From: Streptomyces sp. NBC_01446
GTDB taxonomy: Bacteria > Actinomycetota > Actinomycetes > Streptomycetales > Streptomycetaceae
NCBI RefSeq assembly: GCF_026340095.1
Contig: NZ_JAPEPO010000001.1
Coordinates: 2,170,001-2,234,000, forward strand
DNA: 64,000 nt
Direction of reading: 5' to 3'
Part shown: positions 1-8,375 of the stretch, in pieces
Numbering within the stretch: position 1 is the stretch's first letter
Layout of the letters: each line of letters begins with the position of its first letter
Made by a program: the position numbers and the translations under genes
The notes under the pieces: generated by a model
The model's input: the letters and a program-made list of their open reading frames with translations, nothing else
Database searches by the model: none
Told to the model about the DNA's origin: nothing

Positions 1-124
1 CGTACGTGACCGTCTCGGGCCGCAGCGTGCCCTCGTGCTCGCTGAGGAGGATCAACGCCTCCCGGTCCGGCGTCATCGCCGCCCGGCCTTGGATGTGCTC
101 CGTAAAGGTCTGCTGACCGCTCAC
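1..124 (-). CDS. FAAL-type acyl-AMP ligase, N-terminal fragment
   Basis: Only the first 41 residues are in the window; the gene runs off the left edge. A GTG start at 124 is preceded by a strong purine-rich ribosome binding site (GGAGGGGGAGGC). The N-terminus (TFTEHIQGRAAMTPDREALI, then a Thr-Val-Thr-Tyr step) follows the opening pattern of fatty acyl-AMP ligases and related AMP-dependent synthetases, which adenylate a carboxylic acid and pass it to a carrier protein. It is the last visible gene of a leftward series that includes starter-unit and cyclase genes, so activation of a carboxylic acid for the polyketide is a reasonable inference. The fragment is too short to separate FAAL from CoA ligase. 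Confidence 0.6.
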   Translation of the reverse strand, partial: MSGQQTFTEHIQGRAAMTPDREALILLSEHEGTLRPETVTY

Positions 125-251
125 GCCTCCCCCTCCCCTGCCGCGGCGCCGCCCTCGGGGGACGGCCCACGGCCGGCTCTGCTGTCGGCGCTGCGGCGGT
201 GCGTCCCGCTGGGACGCCCGCCTCGCCGGTGGATGTACGGCGAACTCGCGC

Positions 252-443
252 TCACGGCGTGGTCCCGGCCGGCCGGGGCGCGAACCCGCCGCCCTTGACG
301 GTCCAGCCGGCGTACGCGGCCTTGGTCTCGTCGTCGGGTTCGCCCGCGCGGCGCACGAGGGCGAGCAGCACGGCGGTGACGGCCGCCAGTTCGGCGTCGT
401 CGGGCCTGCCGCGGACCACAGTGATACGCATCTGGTTCACCAT
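252..443 (-). CDS. Acyl-CoA carboxylase epsilon subunit
   Basis: This 63-residue protein opens with MRITVVRGRPDDAELAAV, the conserved pattern of the small epsilon subunit of actinobacterial acyl-CoA carboxylases (VVRG.P...ELAA). Epsilon binds the beta (carboxyltransferase) subunit and stimulates carboxylation of acetyl- or propionyl-CoA. An ATG at 443 (MVNQMRITVV) and one at 431 are both possible starts; neither has a clear ribosome binding site. Beta and alpha subunits are not in the window; they may lie to the left or be housekeeping copies. Within the cluster it would help supply malonyl-CoA extender units. The last 20 residues diverge from the usual ending. Confidence 0.7.
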   Translation of the reverse strand: MVNQMRITVVRGRPDDAELAAVTAVLLALVRRAGEPDDETKAAYAGWTVKGGGFAPRPAGTTP

Positions 444-551
444 GCAGACAGCTTGCGCGCACCCACTCGAAGCGTGCTCGTGCGCCACAAGCGCCGGAGC
501 CGAGGACCTTGGCGGTCCTCGGCTCCGATGCGGCTGAACGCGTTCGCCGGG

Positions 552-1184
552 TCAGACGACGACGCGTTCGTACGCCACGTGCCGGGTTCTCAGCACCTCG
601 ACGTCGGCGGTGCGGCGCATCTGCTCGGCCTGGGCGCGGTGACCCCGGTCGGCGAGCGCACGTTCGCAGTCCTCGGTGTCGCGCCACCACTGGATGCCCG
701 TGTAGGTGTCGGGGCGCAGCGTCGAGCGCAGCAGGTCGCTGCCGCCGAACCCGCCGAGACGGGCGAAGTGCTCGCTCGTCTCGGCGAAGAGCTGCTCGAA
801 CGAGGACGAGGTGGCGCCGAAGGTCCTGGCCTGGGTCAGGACGACGTTCCGCGCCCCCACGACGGCGTTCTCCTTGAGCACGCGCCCCACGCTCACGGCC
901 TGGTCCACCTCGGTGTTGACGAGGGGGCCGAGCTTTTTGACGTGCGCCTGGAAGGTGTCGTCGTGGACGGTGTCGAGGAATCCCCGCATGGTCCGCCAGT
1001 GCCCGAGGTGGACGTAGACGTCGGGTCGTTCGACGAGCTGGACGGTGACCAGGAAGTCGAATCCCTCTCGTGTGCGCAGGTACTGGGAGTGGTCCCGGAA
1101 CTCGCGCTCGAACCCTTCGGCGTCACCCTTGACCTCGAACCGGTTGACCACCGTGATCGGTGTGTCCTGACTACGACTGTGCAC
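552..1184 (-). CDS. Tandem ABM-domain antibiotic monooxygenase
   Basis: The protein has 210 residues and two ABM-type ferredoxin-like halves (about 8-100 and 110-205), each with the F..TVQLVERPDVYVHLGHW or TYTGIQWWRD type of strand. ABM proteins (ActVA-ORF6 and TcmH families) oxidise anthrone or naphthacenone rings to quinones without cofactor and are usually about 110 residues, so this is the fused double form. The GTG at 1184 was chosen because GGAGGAA lies six bases upstream; it overlaps the end of the aromatase gene by 14 bp, which implies translational coupling. Ring oxidation of the aromatic polyketide is inferred from family and context. Confidence 0.78.
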   Translation of the reverse strand: MHSRSQDTPITVVNRFEVKGDAEGFEREFRDHSQYLRTREGFDFLVTVQLVERPDVYVHLGHWRTMRGFLDTVHDDTFQAHVKKLGPLVNTEVDQAVSVGRVLKENAVVGARNVVLTQARTFGATSSSFEQLFAETSEHFARLGGFGGSDLLRSTLRPDTYTGIQWWRDTEDCERALADRGHRAQAEQMRRTADVEVLRTRHVAYERVVV

Positions 1185-2157
1185 GCACTTCCTCCGCGAA
1201 CTGCTTGGCATGACGCAACGTGGTGGAGCTGTTGGTCCCGAGGGCCTTGCGCACCAGGGCGCGGGCCTCGGCGAGTGTGGCCTCGGGGCCGAGGGCGGTC
1301 CGCACACCGCCCGGGTCCAGGGTCACGGTGTGCCACGACGTGGCCCGTACCGTGCCGTCGCCCAGCGACTCGATGACCCAGCGTCCGGTGTGGCCGCTCA
1401 TCGCGACCGGAACCCGGAGCTGCTTGTAGACGATGACCTTGCGGTCCTCGAAGCAGACGCGGACCGAGGTCGTGTTGTGCGTCGACCCGTCCGGGCTCGC
1501 GGTGTCCATGTCCATGTGCTGGATGCCGGGCTCGTCCTCGGTGAGGTCGAGGCGGGCCACGTGCGGAAGGCGCTCGGGCCACAGGTCGGCGCGGTCCAGG
1601 AAGGCGAAGACGTCGCCGGCCGCGCCGAAGACGGTCTCGGAGTCGCTGAAGGTGAAGTGGAGTTCCTCGCGGGCGTCTCCGAGTTCGGCGGTGTTCTTCA
1701 GGGCGAGGAGTTCGGCGCGGCTGTTGGTGTCGACGGCCTTCTCGATGAGTTCCTCGGCGGCCGGGTCGCCGTCGACGGCGCGGTAGTCGTGCAGGAGCGT
1801 GACGCGGGTGGTGCCGTCCTCCAGCTCCTGGACCTTCCACTCACCGCCCATCTCCGCGACCGGGGCGGCCGTCACGACCTGGCGGAAGGTGATGGAGCGG
1901 GCCGCCGGGTCGAGGACGCGGCGGGAGGTCCAGGTGCGCACCTTGTCGCCGGCGACGGCCCAGATCCGCAGCAGCTGGTCGCCGCCCTCGGCGGGGGCCT
2001 CTTCGAGCACCTCGACGTGCACGGTGGGTCCGAACACCTGCGGCCACTCGGCGACATCGGCCACCAGGGCGTACACGGCGGCGGGAGACGCGGCCACGGT
2101 GATGGAGTGCTCCGTGACGTGGAGTGCGGCGGTCTCGGACGTGGTGGTGGTCGGCGC
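1171..2157 (-). CDS. Didomain polyketide aromatase/cyclase
   Basis: The protein has 328 residues and two START/SRPBCC (polyketide cyclase) domains, about 12-155 and 165-315; each begins with a helix-grip segment such as ITVAASPAAVYALVADVAEWP. Didomain ARO/CYCs (ActVII-like) aromatise the first ring of C-9-reduced polyketides, which agrees with the ActIII-type ketoreductase at 31160. The GTG at 2157 was preferred over an upstream GTG at 2199 because AAGGGA precedes it. The gene is followed by, and overlaps, the ABM monooxygenase gene. Function on the nascent polyketide of this cluster is a firm family-level assignment; the exact ring closed is inferred. Confidence 0.88.
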   Translation of the reverse strand, partial: APTTTTSETAALHVTEHSITVAASPAAVYALVADVAEWPQVFGPTVHVEVLEEAPAEGGDQLLRIWAVAGDKVRTWTSRRVLDPAARSITFRQVVTAAPVAEMGGEWKVQELEDGTTRVTLLHDYRAVDGDPAAEELIEKAVDTNSRAELLALKNTAELGDAREELHFTFSDSETVFGAAGDVFAFLDRADLWPERLPHVARLDLTEDEPGIQHMDMDTASPDGSTHNTTSVRVCFEDRKVIVYKQLRVPVAMSGHTGRWVIESLGDGTVRATSWHTVTLDPGGVRTALGPEATLAEARALVRKALGTNSSTTLRHAKQFAEEVRAQS

Positions 2158-2285
2158 CACGGCAATTCCCTTCGGACTGTCCGCTGCAGGGCGGATCACA
2201 AGGTTGGCATGAGGTGCTCAAGCGGCACTGGAGAAATGGTGGACCGGTGTCCTGAGCGTGACGTTCAGGTTGCGTCGGGGCTCAA

Positions 2286-3317
2286 CTACCGTGCCCAGTC
2301 CGGCCGTTCGAGGATGTCGAGCACGGCGCAGCCCCAGCTGTAGCCGGCACCGACGCTGACGAGGACGACCCGGTCGCCGGGCTTCGCGCGCCCGGAGACG
2401 GTGAGGTGGTCGAGGCCGGCGAACTGGTCGCCGGCGCCCAGGTGTCCGACCGTGCGGCTGTAGTCCCAGGTGGTGCGTGCCGGGTCGATGCCGAACGGCT
2501 TGTAGTAGATGGACGTCAGACGCCGCCGGCCGAAGTGCGGAAGCACCACCCAGTCGGCCTCGCCGAGTTCGGACCCGGCGTCGGCGAGGGCCTGTTTGAT
2601 CACGGTCTGCTGGCCGTTGTGGGCCCGGGAGATCGCGTACGAGATTCCGGCGCGGCCCACGAAGGCGCGTTTGGCGGCCTCGAAGTCGACGGGCATGCGG
2701 TGGCCGAACGGCGCCGTGGTGAACGGGTCGTCGCCCCGGTGCAGCGGTTCGAGGTCTGAGTCCGCGTGCAGGGCGAGCGAGACGAGGCGGGCGTGGCCGC
2801 CGCGCCGGGAGAGGACGAGCGCGGTGGCGCCGTCCGCGTAGGGCGTGCCCGGGTCGGTGTTCCAGCGGTCGATGCCGGGGGCGCAGAAGCGGTCGGCGGT
2901 GGTGAGGAGGGCGTCGCTGTGGCCGTGGCCCGCGGAGAGGTAGGCGGTCGCCAGGTCGAGTGCGGCGAGTCCGCCGTTGGACATCTGCCGGATCTCGACG
3001 GCCTGGCAGGAGTTGCCGAGCGTCTCGCGCTGGATGTACGAGCCGACGGGCCACAGGTCCTGGCCCTGGTGGTAGGTGTCGGCGTGCAGCAGGAGGTCCA
3101 CGTCGCCGCCGTCGGTGCCGGCCCGCTCGAGCGCGGTGCGCGCGGCGGCGGCCGCCATCTCGGCGGCCGACTCGTCGGGTGAGTACGCCACCGACTCCAT
3201 GCCGGTGGCCGCGGCGGTGCCCGGCGGGCAGTCCCCGGCGGCGACGGCGTCGGCGATCGGGATGCGGGCGGGGAGCCGCGTGGCGGTTCCCCGTATGTAG
3301 ACGTCTTCCAGACGCAC
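2286..3317 (-). CDS. KAS III-like acyltransferase with Ser in place of catalytic Cys
   Basis: A 343-residue thiolase-fold protein of the KAS III family. At the position of the catalytic cysteine the codon is TCC, giving Ser113 in QMSNGG; His261 (LPHFG) is kept and the third residue is Asp297 (GHLGAGD) instead of the usual Asn. Replacement of Cys by Ser is known in DpsC, which selects the propionyl starter of daunorubicin; His-Asp in place of His-Asn is known in CerJ-type acyltransferases. The protein therefore probably moves an acyl group rather than running a normal decarboxylative condensation. The GTG at 3317 has GGAGAG upstream. It lies next to citramalate synthase, which favours a starter-unit role. 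Confidence 0.8.
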   Translation of the reverse strand: MRLEDVYIRGTATRLPARIPIADAVAAGDCPPGTAAATGMESVAYSPDESAAEMAAAAARTALERAGTDGGDVDLLLHADTYHQGQDLWPVGSYIQRETLGNSCQAVEIRQMSNGGLAALDLATAYLSAGHGHSDALLTTADRFCAPGIDRWNTDPGTPYADGATALVLSRRGGHARLVSLALHADSDLEPLHRGDDPFTTAPFGHRMPVDFEAAKRAFVGRAGISYAISRAHNGQQTVIKQALADAGSELGEADWVVLPHFGRRRLTSIYYKPFGIDPARTTWDYSRTVGHLGAGDQFAGLDHLTVSGRAKPGDRVVLVSVGAGYSWGCAVLDILERPDWAR

Positions 3318-3360
3318 TGTCTCTCCAACTCTCCGGGTAGGTCGGGGCCGGGCCGGCGGG

Positions 3361-5007
3361 TCAGGGGCTGAGGGGTTCGGCCAGGGCGTGGTGGGCCGGG
3401 GCGCCGGTGGCCCGGCCGGGCCGTTCGTCGAGCAGGACGTAGTGGACGGCGTCGAGGAGCGCGTGCCAGCTGGCAGCGGTCGTGTTGGCGTCGACGCCGA
3501 CGGTGCCCCAGCGGCGGTCGCCGTCCTGGTAGGAGATGAGCACGCGGGCGTCGGCGCTGCTGCCGGTCTCGCCGCTGAGGACGCGGACGCGGTAGTCGAC
3601 CAGCTGGAGCCGGGCGAGCGCCGGGAAGCAGGGGTCGAGGGCGGCGTGCAGCGCGGTGTCGAGGGCGTTGACCGGGCCGTTGCCGTGGCCGGTCGCGGTG
3701 ATGGAGCGGCCCTGGACGGACAGCCGCACGGTGGCCTCGGTGCGGACGGTTTCTCCGGCGTCGCCGGCCTGCGCGCCGAAGACGCTCACGGACCACGACT
3801 CGACCTCGAACGGCCTGGTGCGCGGGGCGCCGGTGAGTTCCTCGCGGAGCAGCAGCTCGAAGGAGGCGTCGGCGGACTCGAAGCTGTAGCCGGCGCTCTC
3901 CAGTTCCTTGACGCGGGTCGCGGCGCGGGCCACCTCGTCGGAGCCGGCCTCGACGTCGTAGCCCAGCTCGCGCGCCTTGAGTTCGATCGAGGAGCGGCCG
4001 CCCATGTCGGAGACGAGGGTGCGCATCGCGTTGCCGACGAGCTCGGGGCGGGTGTGCTGGTAGAGGTCGGGGTCGACGCGCAGGGCGGAGGCGTGCAGGC
4101 CGGCCTTGTGCGTGAACGCGGACTCGCCGATGTAGGGCGCGGCGGCGCTGCCCGGCAGCTCGGTCAGTTCGGAGATGGCGCGGCCGGTCGCGGCGAGCCC
4201 CGCGAGGCGTTCCAGGGGTACGACCTCACGGCCGCGCTTGAGGACGAGGTTCGAGATGACGGTGAACAGGTCGGCGTTCCCGCACCGTTCGCCGTAGCCG
4301 TGCGCGGTGCCCTGGGCCTGGATGGCTCCGGCGTCGATCGCCGCCATGGTGTTGGCGACGGCGCAGCCGGTGTCGTTGTGGCAGTGGATGCCGAGCTGGA
4401 CGCCGGTCATGGCGTGGGTCTCGGCGACGACGGCGGCCACCTCGTCGGGCAGGGAGCCGCCGTTGGTGTCGCACAGGACGACGGTCTCGGCGCCGGCCTC
4501 GGCGGCGGTGCGGACGACGGCGAGGGCGTACTCGCGGTTGAGCTGGTAGCCGTCGAAGTAGTGTTCCGCGTCGACGAAGACGCGCCGTCCCGCGTGCACG
4601 AGGTGGCGTACGGTGCCGCCGATCATGGACAGGTTCTCGGCGAGGGTGGTGCGCAGGGCGTCGCGCACATGGCCGGTGTGGCTCTTCGCGACGAGGGTGA
4701 TGACGGGGGTCTCGGCCGCGAGCAGCGCCCGTACCTGCGGGTCGACGGGGGCCGGGACGCCGGCTCTGCGGGTGGCGCCGAACGCGGCGAGCACGGCGTG
4801 CTTCAGGTCGAGTTCGGTGCGGGCCCGGCGGAAGAACTCGGTGTCCCTCGGTACGGCCCCGGGCCAGCCGCCCTCGATGAACCCGACGCCGAGTGCGTCG
4901 AGCTCCATTGCGACGGCGAGCTTGTCCTCGACCGTCAGCACCATGCCTTCCTGCTGGGCGCCGTCGCGCAGGGTCGTGTCGTAGAGCTGGAAGCTCTGCT
5001 CGGCCAT
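3361..5007 (-). CDS. cimA: (R)-citramalate synthase
   Basis: The protein has 548 residues and condenses acetyl-CoA with pyruvate to (R)-citramalate, the entry to 2-oxobutyrate and isoleucine without threonine. The TIM barrel opens with LYDTTLRDGAQQEG, has the FIEGGWPG and DAEHYFDGY segments typical of the citramalate branch rather than 2-isopropylmalate synthase, the metal motif HCHNDTG and the GYGERCGNA loop, followed by a LeuA-type regulatory domain (about 390-530). The ATG at 5007 follows GGGAGGGGCG. Its place among polyketide starter genes suggests it raises the pool of 2-oxobutyrate or isoleucine for a propionyl or 2-methylbutyryl primer. Confidence 0.88.
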   Translation of the reverse strand: MAEQSFQLYDTTLRDGAQQEGMVLTVEDKLAVAMELDALGVGFIEGGWPGAVPRDTEFFRRARTELDLKHAVLAAFGATRRAGVPAPVDPQVRALLAAETPVITLVAKSHTGHVRDALRTTLAENLSMIGGTVRHLVHAGRRVFVDAEHYFDGYQLNREYALAVVRTAAEAGAETVVLCDTNGGSLPDEVAAVVAETHAMTGVQLGIHCHNDTGCAVANTMAAIDAGAIQAQGTAHGYGERCGNADLFTVISNLVLKRGREVVPLERLAGLAATGRAISELTELPGSAAAPYIGESAFTHKAGLHASALRVDPDLYQHTRPELVGNAMRTLVSDMGGRSSIELKARELGYDVEAGSDEVARAATRVKELESAGYSFESADASFELLLREELTGAPRTRPFEVESWSVSVFGAQAGDAGETVRTEATVRLSVQGRSITATGHGNGPVNALDTALHAALDPCFPALARLQLVDYRVRVLSGETGSSADARVLISYQDGDRRWGTVGVDANTTAASWHALLDAVHYVLLDERPGRATGAPAHHALAEPLSP

Positions 5008-5136
5008 CGCCCCTCCCTTGTCCTGTGTGCGCCGGTGGTACCGGCCTCCGGATGCTGACCCCACCGTCGGGCGGCGGCCCGGAGAACCGCTGGAGCGGTG
5101 ATGGACCGTGCCCTCGACGGCCCGGCCGCAACACCG

Positions 5137-5192
5137 ACGGCGCGGCGGGACCTCAGGCACCGTCGTGGTGTCCTGCGGTCCCGCCGCGCCGT
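5137..5192 (-). terminator. Hairpin between MFS and citramalate synthase genes
   Basis: A perfect 16-bp inverted repeat (5137-5152 with 5177-5192) encloses a 24-base loop that can itself pair in part. It sits in the 223-bp gap upstream of the MFS stop and the citramalate synthase start region, so on the minus strand it follows citramalate synthase's promoter side and the end of the MFS gene. It probably ends or attenuates transcription leaving the MFS gene, giving the starter genes their own promoter. Confidence 0.55.
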
Positions 5193-5230
5193 GGGCGGGA
5201 AGGGTGAAGAGGTGCTGCCGGGGCGGGAAC

Positions 5231-7036
5231 TCAGACCGCCGGGGCGGCCTCGGGAGCCGTGCCGTCCGTGCCGGCTGCGGACTCGGCACCCTCGTCCTCG
5301 GGGGCCTCAAGGCGCATCTGCCGCGGGATCGCGAGCATCAGCAGGAAGGCCAGGGCGACGACGCCGGCGAAGACCCACAGGGTGGTCTGCAGGCTGAGCG
5401 CGAACGAGTTGCCCGTCGACTCCTTGGCGTACTTGGCGAGGACCGGCGCGGCCTGCTGGTTCCGGAGCTCGGGGGCGGTGCAGCTCTTCGGTACGACGGC
5501 CGGGTCCTTCTCGTCCACCCGGGCGACGGCGCAGCTCTTGTAGGCCGCGACGGTGGCGTCGGCCTGACCCGGGGTCAGCTGGGCGGTGGCGACGAGGTCC
5601 TTGCGCAGGTGCGCGGCCTGGTCGTCGATCGCCGAGCCGGTGTTGCCGGCGAGCCCAGCGAAGAAGACCACGCTGACGAGGGCGCCGCCGATGGCGAAGC
5701 CCAGCTGGGCGTTGGTGTGGACGATGCCGGACGCGGAGCCCGCGTCCTTCTGCGGCACCTCGGAGATCACGATCTGCGGCAGCGGAGCGGCGATCAGGCC
5801 GAAGCCGAGGCCGACCAGGAGCATCGGCACGACGAGGTGCCAGGAGCTGATCTCGCTGCCGTAGTGGCCCGCGGCCCACAGGAAGCTCAGCGTGCCGGCC
5901 ACGGTGACGACGGCGCCGGCCTGGAGCACCTTGCGGCCGAACTTCGGCACCAGGGCGATCATCGCCGCCGACGAGGTCAGGAAGGCACCGACGCAGAACG
6001 AGATGCTGGTGAGGCCCGCGCGCATCGGCGACCAGCCGAGACCGACCTGCATGTAGACGGTCCAGCCGATGTTGAACATGCCGATGCCGATGTAGAAGGC
6101 GAGGTTGACGCCGAGGCCCGAGGTGAAGCTGCGGATGCGGAACAGGGCCAGCTCCATGAGCGGCGAACGGTCGAGGGCCGTCTTGCGCTTCTGCCACAGG
6201 ACGAACGCGGCGAGGACCGGCACCGAGGCCACCATCGACACGAAGCCCCACAGCGGCCAGCCCAGTTCGCGGCCCTGGAGCAGCGGGAAGATCAGCAGCA
6301 GCAGTCCGGCGGTGGCGAGGAAGACGCCGCGGACGTCGAGCTTGAGGGCGTGCGGCGCCTTGGACTCCCGCAGGACGCGCGGGGCGTAGATCATGCCGAG
6401 GATGCCGACCGGGATGTTGATGAGGAAGATCAGGCGCCAGTCGAGGCCGAAGAGGTCCCACTCGGCGAGCGGTCCGCCCGCGCCCATGCCGATGGCGGCG
6501 GCGAGTCCGGCCACACCGCCGTACATCGCGAAGGCACCGGCCCGCTCCTTCGCGGAGAAGGTGACGTGGATGATGGCCAGGATCTGCGGCACCATGATGC
6601 CGGCGAAGGCGCCCTGCACCATGCGGGAGGCGACGAGCTGCCAGGGCTCCTGGGCGGCGCCCGCGCCGAGCGAGGCCAGCGTGAAGCCGACGACGCCGAG
6701 CAGGAACATCCGCTTGCGGCCGTAGATGTCGCCGAGGCGGCCGCCGAGGATCAGCAGGAGCGCGAAGCTCAGCTGGTATCCGACGAGCACCCACTGGATG
6801 ACGGAGTAGCCGCCACCGATGCCGTGCTGGATCGCGGGCGACGCCACGTTGGCGATGGTGCCGTCCAGCATGTCCATGAAGGCGGCGACGAGCAGCACCA
6901 GGAGCGCCATCCAGCGCTTCGGGTCGGGCGCTGCCGCGTCGTTGTGGTGGTCCGCGGCGATGTTCTTGTCCGCGGCCGCTTCGTCCCTTGCTACCTCCCT
7001 CTCCTCGGGCGGAGCCTGCTCGGAGGAAATAGCCAT
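5231..7036 (-). CDS. MFS drug exporter, DHA2 (14-TM) family
   Basis: A 601-residue proton-driven efflux protein of the EmrB/QacA type. The first helix carries DMLDGTIANVASPAI, a variant of the DHA2 motif D1, followed by LGGRLGDIYGRKR (motif A) and further helices consistent with 14 segments. A roughly 95-residue hydrophilic loop containing two cysteines lies before the last helix, which is common in the subfamily. The ATG at 7036 is preceded by GAGAGG. In this setting it most likely exports the cluster's product and contributes to self-protection; the substrate is inferred from context only. Confidence 0.87.
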   Translation of the reverse strand: MAISSEQAPPEEREVARDEAAADKNIAADHHNDAAAPDPKRWMALLVLLVAAFMDMLDGTIANVASPAIQHGIGGGYSVIQWVLVGYQLSFALLLILGGRLGDIYGRKRMFLLGVVGFTLASLGAGAAQEPWQLVASRMVQGAFAGIMVPQILAIIHVTFSAKERAGAFAMYGGVAGLAAAIGMGAGGPLAEWDLFGLDWRLIFLINIPVGILGMIYAPRVLRESKAPHALKLDVRGVFLATAGLLLLIFPLLQGRELGWPLWGFVSMVASVPVLAAFVLWQKRKTALDRSPLMELALFRIRSFTSGLGVNLAFYIGIGMFNIGWTVYMQVGLGWSPMRAGLTSISFCVGAFLTSSAAMIALVPKFGRKVLQAGAVVTVAGTLSFLWAAGHYGSEISSWHLVVPMLLVGLGFGLIAAPLPQIVISEVPQKDAGSASGIVHTNAQLGFAIGGALVSVVFFAGLAGNTGSAIDDQAAHLRKDLVATAQLTPGQADATVAAYKSCAVARVDEKDPAVVPKSCTAPELRNQQAAPVLAKYAKESTGNSFALSLQTTLWVFAGVVALAFLLMLAIPRQMRLEAPEDEGAESAAGTDGTAPEAAPAV

Positions 7037-7133
7037 GGTGTACCTCTCAGAATTGGGGGGACCGGACAGTCCTCGGAGAACGCCGCTCAGGCCTGGACGG
7101 CCTTGGACCATCGGGACCGCAGGATGCCCGTCG

Positions 7134-8180
7134 TCAGTGGAGTTCCGCTGGAGTGCGGCTGAAGCGCGGGGCCACTGCGGCGGGACCGCTTCCGCGTGCC
7201 TGGTGGTGCGGGTGGGACGCGGCCTCCGCGGCGCTGAGGACCGGGGTCACGCACGCCTCCGTCCCCTCGAACAGCTGGGCCCAGTGGTCGCGGCTCCGGC
7301 CGGCGAAGCGGTTCGCGAACTCCCGTCGCAGGGCGGGCCAGTTGCGCGGTGCGTCGCGGTCGGGCAGCGCCGCCGCGTCGAGTCCGAGTCCGTGCACGAG
7401 GGCCGCGTAGAACCGTTCCTCCAGGGCACCCACCGCGACGTACCCGCCGTCGGCGCACGCGTAGCAGGTGTAGAAGGGGGCGCCGCCGTCGAGCAGGTTC
7501 GTGCCGCGCTCGTGGCGCCACTGTCCGGCGGAGCGCATGCCGACGAGCATGCCGAGCATCGCGCCGACCCCGTCCACGATCGCGGCGTCGACGACCCGGC
7601 CCGTCCCTGTCGACTCGCGTTCGTACAGGGCCGCGAGGACGCCGGCGATGAGGAACATGGATCCGCCGCCGAAGTCCCCGAGGAAGTTCACCGGAACGAC
7701 GGGCGGGCCGCCGGCCTCGCCGATCGCGTCCAGAGCGCCGGTCAGGGCGAGGTAGTTGATGTCGTGTCCTGGGGTGTCGGAGAGCGGCCCGTCCTGGCCC
7801 CAGCCGGTCATCCGGGCGTAGACGAGGGCCGGGTTGCGGGCGTGGCACGCCTCGGGTCCGATGCCGAGGCGTTCGGCGACGCCCGGCCGGAAGCCCTCGA
7901 CCAGGACGTCGGACGTCTCGACGAGGCCGAGGAGCTCGGAGACGTCGTCGGCGTTCTTCAGGTCGAGGGCGATGCGGCTGCGGCCGCGGTCGAGTTCCTG
8001 GTGCCACGCCTCGAAGGAGCGCCGGCCGTCGGCCCGGTCGACGCGGATCACCTCGGCGCCGAGGTCCGCGAGGATCATGCACGCGAAGGGAACCGGCCCG
8101 ATCGCCGCGAGTTCGACCACCCGCAGCCCGTTCAACGGACCGGCCCCGTGAGGCCGGCCCTCTGTCGTCGCTATGCCCAT
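7134..8180 (-). CDS. Alpha-methylacyl-CoA racemase (CaiB/BaiF family)
   Basis: The protein has 348 residues and fits the racemase branch of type III CoA transferases. His139 (GHDINY), Asp169 (LGDFGGGSM) and Glu254 (VGALEERFY) correspond to the catalytic residues of the mycobacterial alpha-methylacyl-CoA racemase, and the Asp of true CoA transferases is not evident. The enzyme inverts the 2-methyl centre of branched acyl-CoA thioesters. With citramalate synthase two genes away, this suggests epimerisation of a 2-methylbutyryl-type starter before loading. It is the first gene of the leftward block, divergent from P450-1 across a gap of about 195 bp. Confidence 0.85.
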   Translation of the reverse strand: MGIATTEGRPHGAGPLNGLRVVELAAIGPVPFACMILADLGAEVIRVDRADGRRSFEAWHQELDRGRSRIALDLKNADDVSELLGLVETSDVLVEGFRPGVAERLGIGPEACHARNPALVYARMTGWGQDGPLSDTPGHDINYLALTGALDAIGEAGGPPVVPVNFLGDFGGGSMFLIAGVLAALYERESTGTGRVVDAAIVDGVGAMLGMLVGMRSAGQWRHERGTNLLDGGAPFYTCYACADGGYVAVGALEERFYAALVHGLGLDAAALPDRDAPRNWPALRREFANRFAGRSRDHWAQLFEGTEACVTPVLSAAEAASHPHHQARGSGPAAVAPRFSRTPAELH

Positions 8181-8375
8181 CCCGGGAGGCTAGGGAGCGG
8201 CGGCGGAGTCCGGATCGAGTCCCGCTGGAGCGCGGGCGGCGGTGGCTCCACCTGTGCCCGAGGGCGCGGTGGCAGCGTTCTCCGGGAACTGTTGTGCGTC
8301 CGGTTCTTCACGACGTGACTCCGCTTGTGCAACTCCCGTAACTCCCCGCAGCTCTCCCGAGAGGAAGGATTCACT

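Noticed and set aside
121..690. A 189-residue frame at the left end
   Set aside because: It overlaps the epsilon subunit and the monooxygenase C-terminus in another frame and has no conserved features.
5108..7162. A 684-codon open frame on the plus strand
   Set aside because: It is antisense to the MFS exporter, whose helices and motifs are clear; the composition of the plus frame (Asp/Glu/His/Arg-rich) is typical of a shadow in GC-rich DNA.
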